64,000 bases of DNA from Stictocephala bisonia (taxonomy: Eukaryota; Arthropoda; Insecta; Hemiptera; Membracidae): assembly GCA_035578905.1 (NCBI GenBank), contig JAQJVL010000058.1, positions 3,229,388-3,293,387 of the forward strand, written 5' to 3'. Shown in pieces: positions 1-10,900 of the stretch (positions are counted from its first letter, which is position 1; each line of letters opens with the position of its first letter). Below the pieces are notes generated by a model, which was given only the letters and a program-made list of their open reading frames with translations, had not been told where the DNA came from and did no database searches. The position numbers and the translations under genes were made by a program.

Positions 1-440
1 AGAAACCCTATATCAGTGGGTCTCTATGATAGAAAAGCTAACTCTCCTCCGAATTTCCTCAGAATCTGTTCAGTGGTTTCAGAGATTCAGTGATAAGTAG
101 GAACATCGTTTATGTTTTTTTATATATTAAGATAAATCCATAAAATGTATTTTTAAATTGTTGAAAAACGGTGGAAGTAAGAAACTTTTCACCCTTTTTC
201 AGAGCAACATTCTACCGTGACCTACTGAGAGACTATCCAAGATGGTCCCGATACGAACGGCCGCGTGGTGAGATAGCGTGAGCACTTCAGCTACGTCGCG
301 TGTGACCTTGAGTCAATATCTGACACCACTCTTATTCATTACCCACTATAGAATATCAACAACCCTTGACCATTTATTTTCATCCATCAAATTAGTGGTA
401 CTTAATGCTGGTCAAATTTACGTACGATTAGCTTAAACAT

Positions 441-1899
441 ATTCTTGACTCCGTGATGTATCATTGTTATGTGTGTGTTTGTGCAAGGTGTGCTGCCGAT
501 AGGGGAGATGGTATTCCATTGAGGCTACTCTTGACTCCATGATGTTTCAATGTAGTGTATGTTTGTGCAGGGTAGTGCTGCCGATAGGGGAGATGGTATT
601 CCACCGAGGCTACTCTTGACTCCGTGATGTTTCAATGTAGTGTGTGTTTGTGCAGGGTAGTGCTGCCGAGAGGGGAGATGGTATTCCACCGAGGCTACTC
701 TTGACTCCGTGATGTTTCAATGTAGTGTATGTTTGTGCAGGGTAGTGCTGCCGATAGGGGAGATGGTATTCCATCGAGGCTACTCTTGACTCCATGATGT
801 TTCAATGTAGTGTATGTTTGTGCAGGGTAGTGCTGCCGATAGGGGAGATGCCATCGAGGCTACTCTTGACTCCGTGATGTTTCAATGTAGTGTATGTTTG
901 TGCAGGGTAGTGCTGCCGATAGGGGAGATGGTATTCCACCGAGGCTACTGTTGACTCCGTGATGTTTCAATGTAGTGTATGTTTGTGCAGGGTAGTGCTG
1001 CCGATAGGGGAGATGGTATTCCATTGAGGCTACTCTTGACTCCATGATGTTTCAATGTAGTGTATGTTTGTGCAGGGTAGTGCTGCCGATAGGGGAGATG
1101 GTATTCCACCGAGGCTACTCTTGACTCCGTGATGTTTCAATGTAGTGTGTGTTTGTGCAGGGTAGTGCTGCCGAGAGGGGAGATGGTATTCCACCGAGGC
1201 TACTGTTGACTCCGTGATGTTTCAATGTAGTGTATGTTTGTGCAGGGTAGTGCTGCCGATAGGGGAGATGGTATTCCATTGAGGCTACTCTTGACTCCAT
1301 GATGTTTCAATGTAGTGTATGTTTGTGCAGGGTAGTGCTGCCGATAGGGGAGATGGTATTCCACCGAGGCTACTCTTGACTCCGTGATGTTTCAATGTAG
1401 TGTGTGTTTGTGCAGGGTAGTGCTGCCGAGAGGGGAGATGGTATTCCACCGAGGCTACTGTTGACTCCGTGATGTTTCAATGTAGTGTATGTTTGTGCAG
1501 GGTAGTGCTGCCGATAGGGGAGATGGTATTCCATCGAGGCTACTCTTGACTCCATGATGTTTCAATGTAGTGTATTTTTGTGCAGGGTAGTGCTGCCGAT
1601 AGGGGAGATGGTATTCCACCGAGGCTACTCTTGACTCCATGATGTTTCAATGTAGTGTATGTTTGTGCAGGGTAGTGCTGCCGATAGGGGAGATGGTATT
1701 CCATCGAGGCTACTCTTGACTCCATGATGTTTCAATGTAGTGTATGTTTGTGCAGGGTAGTGCTGCCGATAGGGGAGATGGTATTCCACCGAGGCTACTC
1801 TTGACTCCGTGATGTTTCAATGTAGTGTGTGTTTGTGCAGGGTAGTGCTGCCGAGAGGGGAGATGGTATTCCACCGGGGCTACTCTTGACTCCGTGATG
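441..1899. repeat. 85-bp tandem array ending at the TEH start codon
   Basis: About 17 head-to-tail copies of an 85-bp unit. ATG triplets recur at 457, 542, 627, 712, 797, 877, 962 and then every 85 bp to 1897; the short step (797 to 877) is a 5-bp deletion near 850. Copies at about 860-1115, 1115-1370 and 1370-1540 share variants in a three-unit pattern, so a 255-bp higher-order repeat is superimposed. Each unit contains a TTTGTGCAG acceptor-like motif and the 20 bases (ending CTCCGTGATG) that precede the coding part of exon 1. The first copy (441-540) is the most diverged. The minus-strand 61-residue reading frames across the array are repeat artefacts. Confidence 0.95.
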
Positions 1900-1977
1900 G
1901 GTCGCCGGCGCCACGACAAGCCGCGCCTCATCCCCGAGCAAGATCGGAGAATTTGCGGCTCTATATGCCTGTGTCAG
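1897..1977 (+). CDS. Teh: TEH exon 1: N-terminal cytoplasmic segment
   Basis: Encodes 27 residues starting MGRRRHDKPRL and ending ICLCQ, followed by donor CAG|GTATAC; phase 0. The start is chosen because the frame is closed by TAG at 1843-1845, no other in-frame ATG lies between, and the ATG has G at -3 and +4. The exon is too short to show up as an open reading frame of useful size and was found by its donor, its base composition and its fit to exon 2. Its 5' boundary is unresolved: it may be a first exon, or it may be spliced at the TTTGTGCAG ending at 1840 inside the last repeat unit. The initiation codon is homologous to the ATG present in every upstream 85-bp unit. Confidence 0.75.
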
Positions 1978-4900
1978 GTATACAGATAACTGTACTATCT
2001 TTAAGTAGGCATTACTATTATTTGTAACATAATGAGCATTTTTCGAATAATGATTAACCCCGATCTCCTCAGGTGATTCCAGTAAGTAATTAGGGTTTAA
2101 TCAAATATGCTCTATTGTAAATTGGCGAAAATGTATTACCATGCCAAGAGAATTAGGCAGACCAAATCAATGCTTTTGTTATAAACACGTGCCTCTGCTG
2201 CTATCTAACGATGATTCGTTTTGAATAAACCCCTGGATGGCTGTTTTCTTCTAATACACAGCTATTAGTTACCTCATTGTGTGCTGGAGATAAGAATACA
2301 GAGAGAGGGAAGAACAGAGACAGATATATGGATGAAGAGAGACAAAGAGAGGGAGACCGCTGGCGCTATCCGTGAAGAAAGAACAAGACCTAATTTCATA
2401 GGACATGGAAACAGGCTTCAAGGGGCAGTATGAATGGACAGTCTCCTTGTTTCTATTTCTGTAGTCAAACGTATTACTTTGTACAAAATACCATTTCCCA
2501 TCATGACTTGTCTTGTGTTTGTGAACACATTGGAAAGGGCATCAATAAACTTTTATGTAAACTTCAGTGCGGTATAAATCTATTTACGGCGCTATAACGT
2601 GATTTAGGTGCATGGCTGTGATGCGGGAATTGTATCACACCGTGTGCAGGCGTTACTGTAAGGACTGACCCTTTCCTTCGTTTACATTATTTCTATACTT
2701 ATGGAATGGAACTTAACAATTACAGGATTGTGACAACTTATTTCCATTCAATCGTGTTCGGAATGATTACGTGCAGTTTTCATGAATTATTAGGTTCTAC
2801 CATGGTACATGGAAAACTTTCAAAACAGGTGCATGCATTAATTAATTAACAACATAAAAATGTTCTTAGCGTGTTCTTCCGGCATACGCTGAAGTGACTA
2901 AATTAGGCACTGAGTAACCGGATCGCTATGTACTGATTATATTTTAATTTACATAGTATCAACATCTAAAGACATTTTCTATTAATAATTATTATACTTC
3001 CCAATCAAAGTACATATGTATTCTAGATAAACATTAATTGTTTATGGATCCTACTCCCAACCCCTTTAAACCAACAACTTGTCATCATCTAACTTGAGAA
3101 AACTTTCTTTTAACACTCTCTCCCCCCTCTCCTCCCCCCAGTGAAATTTAAACGTTTGTAATATGGGTATGAGCATAGAGTCCAAGGGACCCACCTACAT
3201 GAATGATTAAAATAATGAATGAATAAATGATTTATTCCTTCAATAAATGTTTACAATAATCATACAACATAGTACAACTTAGGAATATTACTGGTCACAG
3301 TTTCCAGTAGCGTTGCCAGTTTTATTATCTATTATTATGATCTGTACAGCAACAATAACAGACTAGCCGCTTAAATAACAATTTTTGTGTGCTAAAACTC
3401 ACGGCATCTGCTGCAATTGTCATCAGAACAGTAAATAAAAATAAACACTTATAAATTTATAATACGAACTACATACATAAACTAAGACATATTTAAGCTT
3501 AATTTTATTTAATTTTTATTTTTATACATACTTTATGTTTATATCTTACATAATAGTTTTTTAATTAGCATAATACGTGTTGGTACCTATACAGTACAAG
3601 TAAACGTCACACAACACAAATTTATTACAATATAAGCATAAAATGCACAAATATACTACAATACAAGCACAAAATGCACAAATTTCGGTTCACCGAAATC
3701 GATCACCATAATATTTGTGCATTTTGTGCTTGTATTGTAGTATATTTGTGCATTTTGTGCTTATATTGTAATAAATTTGTGTTGTGTGACGTTTACTTAC
3801 ATAATAGCAAAGGAAAAACAGAACACGCAAATTCTTGAATATGTATTACAATGATAAACAAAACGTCGAAGTGACTAATGTGACTATATACAATTTTATA
3901 AAGTTACACTAAAATATTATTCAACCAACTTAAATCTGACTGAGTAAACAACCAACTTATTAATTTAGTTGTAAAAGGCTCTATTAAATTATATTCCTTG
4001 ACATTAGCTGGTAGAGTATTAAAAAGTGTTTGTTCTTTATACTTAAAGGAGTGTCTAACAAATTATTTATTCACCTTTGGTGCGCGTAAAATGTTTGTAG
4101 TAACATTTCTTGTACAGGATGAAGACTCTTCAATACTTCTATTCCCACTCCTTTCGTAGAATAATTTAAGGACCTTATATACATACAAGTGTTGCATAGA
4201 TAACATCTTTAGTTGCTGATAAAGCGGATAGGAACTCACTAATCTATTTTGATTCATAATTAATATAGTAAAAGAATTTTTAATTGTTCTCAACATGTTC
4301 ACGTGTCTTTTAAAAGTGCCTCCCCAGCAAGCAAACACATTTTGTAACCGTGATTGTATTAAAGCATGATATAAAGAACGTAACAAATTTTCGTTACAGA
4401 AGTTTTTCAAGTTGTAATATTATCTTATGGACAATTTTATTTTACTGTGTATTTCCACAGTGTGTTTTTCCCAATTAAGATTCTCATCTAAAATTATTCC
4501 CAGATATTTAAAATTAGATACCTTTTCAATTTATTCGCAGTTACAATTATTTGTGTCTGGAAAATAAATCGAATGGTATTTCAGAATGGTTAGAAAATCA
4601 AACCGTTTATAACCAAAATTTATATATTTTGTCTTTTTCACATTTACTTCCATTCTATTGTGGTGACCTCATACTCGTAACCAATCGCACTGGGACTTCA
4701 TTGATATCCGTTCAAAGATAGACTGAAAATCCATGTTTACTGAAGGGTTATCCATCAAACGTTTGACTATAGTGCGGCTGCTCTGTTTGTGCGTTCAGAT
4801 TAGATAAGAAGTACAGTATGTACGATCATAATTATTGCTTTCTATGTGATTGAAAGAGAAGGGGTGAATTTTTCATCTATGATAACTTCAGAAAGGATAG

Positions 4901-7900
4901 GATGTTTTCAAAGGGGGAATTTTATAGATCCCGTAGTTTGTGTACAAATTCTATGCATGTATGTATAGAACAGTATTCTGATAAAATTATTTAATTTTAA
5001 ATCACCAATTAGTCAGATTGTCGGCGTAGAAATTATGTGCACCTGAGTTTGAAGGTTGTTTTCTAAGGAACAAAGAGGCCTTCGAAAAATCGAATCACAC
5101 CTTTAGTTTCCTCGTTTAACTGCACGTTCAAAAATGTGTGATTTTGAATTTTATTATGAGTTTCAATAATTTTTATCTTAGTTGGAACAAAAAAATACCG
5201 GAATTCGAACCAGTTTTCACTGTACATCACATTTTTACGCTTATTTTTCAAGACACCGTTAATGCATCGCCTTTATATTTTAATACCTGGTTTATAGAAA
5301 CGTGTTGTAAATTTTCGATAAAAAAGTTCTTATCAATTTCCTTAAATATTGTTTTCTTGGCTTCTAGAGTTCGTAAAATTTATTACTTGGTCTTGTTGTA
5401 ATCCTTATAACATTTATAGTTGCGATACATTATTTTCATATTTAAAAATAAATGCAGTGATTTTAAATCAATGTTAAATAACTTTAAACTAATAAATTTT
5501 AATTGATTTAAATCAATATAAAACCACTGCATATATTTACACAAATGAAAGTAATGTATCGTAACTCGTATAAATGTCATAAGGATTATAACAATACCAA
5601 GTAATTAATTTTACGACTTCTAGGAGCCAAGAAAATATAGTTTCAGGAAATTGATAAGAACTGTTTTTTCTTGAAAAGTAAAAATTCTAAAATGTATGAA
5701 ACTTATATAAAACATTCTTATCAACCAGGCATTAAAATATAAATACGATACATGAACGGGTTTGTGAGTAAACGGTGTAAATTTGATAAACATTGAAAAC
5801 TAGTTTAAGTTCCTGTACATTTTTTTGGTTCGAACTAAGATAAAAATTACTAAAACTTATAATAAAATTTAAAAACGTACATGTCATAACGTAAAATTGA
5901 ACGAGAAAAATATTGGTGTGATTAGATTTGTCATAGGCCTCTTAGTTTCTTAAAAAACAACCTTCAAACTCGGGTGCACATAATTTCTCCGTCGAATATT
6001 AGTTTTTAAATCGACGTTGACTGTGTGCTTGTCGACAGTTGACCATCGTGCTGAGCTGCGTGGCGCTGGTCTACCTGACCGTGGCCGTGTACCTCCCCAG
6101 CCACAAGGCCTTCCACTCGGGGATGGAGGTAGAGCCTGTCATGTGTCAAGCTGTCAACACCAGCCTCATCAACAACTGTGACTGGGCCTCCTGCGGCGAG
6201 TGGTGCCTCACCAAGACCTCGGGGTTCTGTCCCCAGATACACGTTACAACCCGTCAGAACGGGACCGACATCACTGTCGACGACTGCTCCTCCCTCGCGT
6301 CCACCGCTTGCCCTCCGGTAAGTACCGGCTGACTTTGAAGGCAACCCTAAAACTTATATTTTTATCTTGCTACGGTGTTTTTCAACCTTCTACCCACCCA
6401 TTCACTCACAATCTGAGATTTTGAATTCATTGATAATAATGAAACAAAAAAAGATTAAAAATCAAACATAAAAATAAATTCATAGTGTAAAAAAGGGTCA
6501 CTTTACTGTAGGGGGTTGAGAAAATGGAAAGGAGTTTATAATAAGAATAGGTTTTACAGTAAACAAAGTTTGTAAAATTATCTAAACATACATTTATTTA
6601 ATAGATAGATAAATAAACATTTTTATGTTAGAAATAATAACAACAGTATATATACTATCGATATTAGAACGATGGAAATAGTTCCCCTCGTGGGCACATT
6701 TCTGTGTGAGGGGAACGGAGACAAATATGCACAAAATGTCATATTATGTATACTGTAACACTAATTTTCAATTTATTTGTTTAGCCTGTAATTTAGATGT
6801 TAGTTCTTAACGATAACTGCCTATAATCGTGTTTTTTTACTGTAAAAATATGAATTTAAAATTATATTACTTTATATGGGATGAATGAAAGGCCGAATTG
6901 TTTTATTTACAATCGATTTAGTAATAACATTCGTCATAGAAGGTTTGGATGGACTCTCCGCAATCACACGACTAATCTAGTGTCCACCAGCATTTAAGTT
7001 GCCAATAGTATGTGTAAACATCAGCTTAGTATCCTGAGGTAATTGAAAGCCCACGCTTTTATGATCATCAGTAGAGAATGAGTTCTATTAAATTTTGAAA
7101 ACTCAATGACAACGAGACTCTGCTGTGACCCTGCTACTTGAGTAAAAAGTATTGTGGAGATCGTGGATGAAAGCTACTGAATGGTTACCATCGACTGGAG
7201 AATTCTGGGGTGTCCGGGTGTATTTTAGGTATCAGACTTGTCAAATATCTGAAAATCAGACAAATACTATGTGTTTCGGATTCCACCTAAAGCTGTAGGT
7301 CCCTTAGTTTTGTCTGCATCTCATTTCGAATAAATAAGAAATAATATACTTAATACTTAATAATATTAAATAGGAATAAATATTAATAAAGATAACCACT
7401 AATAAAACTTAACAAAGTTAGTTATTGTAAAATGTGCTAAGATACAAAATTTACCAACGTTACTCTGAAATGCGACCTATTCGAAAGATGACAATGTAAG
7501 TTCATGACAACATTGTGTTCAGAATAACAGAAAAAACATAAAACCAATCGGCATTGTTAAACTAGTCTCTCGGGATTGAAGTGAAACATGTCAAAGAGTG
7601 AGCGAGAGAAAGTTGTCTAAACCCAAGCCCAAAGCCTATCGAGCTGGTAGAAAGGTCAAAGCACCCATTACTCCGTCTCTAAGCTGTTTCCTCGTGCCTC
7701 TAGATAGTATGTATCTCCCTCCGATGCGAAATGGCCTTCAACCTAATAGCTCAATACTGTCTAGTTGATGCGTTACATTTAGGGATGGCAACGATATATC
7801 GATATCTCGGAAATATCGACTGATATGTTTCGATATATCGATATATTATTATCGATATTTTCTTTCGATAATATCGGACATATCGATAAATTGGTCCGAT

Positions 7901-10900
7901 ATATCATATCACTAAATGAATAATGACGTTATTCTCTCTCCTCAAAATTATCGATTCGAAAAGAACTCTTTTAAATTGCCTCTTATGCGTACTATACATA
8001 TTTTAAATAATAAAGTAACTGTATTTAGTTTTTTTAAAGTGATATTAACGCACTAAAATGTAGTTTATTGTAGACCAGTGGGTGGAACGGGTAAATGAAG
8101 TTCTGTGTGAGTTGACAACGCTTACTCTAAGATGCCTAATTGAAATGCCTAAGTGAATTAATTTGTTTAATTTTTAGTGTATATAAGAAGCCTAAAGGCA
8201 TTTTTAAATGTTAACTCGATATATCGATATTTTTCTTTCAATATTATCGTTAGATCGATATTTGGTTTGCGATATAACGATATGTTGAAAATATTTGCCA
8301 TCCCTAGTTACGCTGGGCTCAGTGTAATGACATCAGCTAATTTATAAGATACACAAATTAGTTGTAAAATGTGATAACTAATTTCAAAATTTAGCAAATA
8401 CGTTGCATAATATTTAAACGATTTTATTTCACACTAATTAAACTCAGCCACGTTTTGCAGTAGCTTACTCTGATTTTTTAAATTAGAGCATTTTTTTCTT
8501 TAGTTATTGGAAAAATAAAGATCGACTGTTAACTTGATTTTTAACTTGACCGTCAACTTACAGTTGCTTTCTTAAAGAAACAATCATCTGGTCACAGTAA
8601 TAAACTTACGGCTATATGAGAGGCGAATGAGTGTGATGACTGTAGATGAACGAGTTTAGTTATTGTTCCTAACTAAGGTCAACTGTTCCTCAGACAGAAC
8701 TATTTATTAGTAGACCCAATAGTCAAGGCAACTAAGGGACCTACAGCTTCACGTGGAATTCGAACCATGTAGTGTGGTTCTGATTTTCCTCGACTGATGA
8801 GCCTGACACTCAGTTCTCTTCCCTATACGACATCTGAAACTTGACCACCATCCAGCATGGACGTAGATTCCACGTCGATGTCAACCATTGAACGGACGCC
8901 GTGTCGGTATTAAGAGGACCGAGCATAGAACCTATCTCCTCAACTCTTTGTTCCCAAGTAGCTGGGCTACAGCACTGCGCCACTAGTCCCGACACTAGTA
9001 CACAAATCAGCTGGTCACAATAACACTGTTTCAGCACTGACGTTTATTTTTATTGTTTAATTTGGTTAGGTCGGTAAATTCTTAAAATACCACCCGTTCC
9101 TGCTTACAGTTACTGTAAAGTACGGTATATATAAACGGTCTTTCATACAAATGCAATGTTGTATAAAAATGTTCTCAAGTGAATCCATTCACTACTTTTC
9201 GAGTTTTGTGTACATGAACATACGGAATCTTAGTATATATAGATTCATGATACTATGAAACTTCAACATGAAACCATACCTCAAATAGTTACCCCTTGTT
9301 TATATTGTCTATTAATAGTGTTGCCTCTATTTCCGAAATTGAAATATTTTCCTTCAGTTTCAAAACATTTTGAACCATGACCTTGTGATTATAAAAAACG
9401 TAAAACTGTATTACTTGCTAGACAGCAAAATCAAATATTAAAAATATAAATAGTCAACATAATATGATATATTTAACATTTCATTTCTGTGCTAAACAGT
9501 CGTCTTTTTTACGACAATTAGTCAAACAACTTTCCAGTTATTTATCTTCTTTTATGGCTTGAGAGTTGTTTGTTTTCAATGGAAATCCGTGAGTATGACT
9601 ACTGGAAATGTCCAGTTGCTTCTTTGTTTAAACTAACAAAGTTTTGGGAGATAAGACACTTTTCGTCATCAGTTAAACGCAATTTATATGTATCAATATA
9701 CTATTGTTTGGATCGATAGTATTTAATTTTAAGTTCCAAAAATTATGCTATTAAAACTCAATCTCAATATCTGGCATGCTTTTAAGGTAAATTTTTGAGA
9801 TCAAGAAACTTTTCATATAACAAAATAAAAAAACATCCCAAAATCAACCACTGCCCTATCTGTATAGGGCCAAGGTTGGGCAAGGGAGAGAGTTCGAGGA
9901 CCTAACCAGGAAGTTTGATGACAACGATGAGTGTTATTAAATTATTACCGAATGTCCACTTTGCACTACATTGTGGTTTGCGAGAATTTTCATAAGAACG
10001 TTGTTTTCTGGGGATGGTCTAAGACGCATTTCAAACAGTGAAACTATAAGAAGTACCAGGGGGTGCCTCATAGACAGGTATATTCAACTGCTCCTTGGGT
10101 CACTGTGCCAACATGTCACAACTGTTCCTCTATGTTCCAGGCAGACCCGTCAGCCCTACACAAGTACAACTGTAACGATGACAAGGAGTGTGCTTCGTTG
10201 ACAGGTGTGTTCAACTGCTCCTTGGGCCACTGTGCCAACATGTCACAACCGTTCCTTTGTTTTCCAGGTAGACCCGTCAGTCCTACACAAATACAACTGT
10301 AGCGAGGACAAGGTGTGTGCCTCGTTGACAGCTGTGTTCAACTGCTCCTTGGGCCACTGTGCCAACATGTCACAACCGTTCCTTTGTTTTCCAGGTAGAC
10401 CCGTCAGTCCTACACAAATACAACTGTAGCGAGGACAAGGTGTGTGCCTCGTTGACAGCTGTGTTCAACTGCTCCTTGGGTCTCTGTGCCAACATGTCAC
10501 AACTGTTCCTCTATGTTCCAGGCAGACCCGTCAGTCCTACACAAGTACAACTGTAACGAGGACAAGGTGTGTGCTTCGTTGACAGGTGTGTTCAACTGCT
10601 CCTTGGGCCACTGTGCCAACATATCACAACCGTTCCTTTATTTTCCAGGTAGACCCGTCAGTCCTACACAAATACAACTGTAACGAGGACAAGGTGTGTG
10701 CCTCGTTGACAGCTGTGTTCAACTGCTCCTTGGGTCTCTGTGCCAACATGTCACAACTGTTCCTCTATGTTCCAGGCAGACCCGTCAGTCCTACACAAGT
10801 ACAACTGTAACGAGGACAAGGTGTGTGCTTCGTTGACAGCTGTGTTCAACTGCTCCTTGGGCCACTGTGCCAACATGTCACAACTGTTCCTCTATGTTCC

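Noticed and set aside
610..1931. Ladder of near-identical 61-residue minus-strand frames
   Set aside because: They are the 85-bp repeat read on the opposite strand; the frame cycles because 85 is not a multiple of 3, and there is no domain or independent start.
5063..5580. Short frames on both strands at 5063-5580
   Set aside because: They lie in the arms of the palindrome and show no domain or codon bias.
6006..6344. 112-residue minus-strand frame over TEH exon 2
   Set aside because: Antisense shadow of a GC-rich exon whose sense frame has clean splice sites and family motifs.
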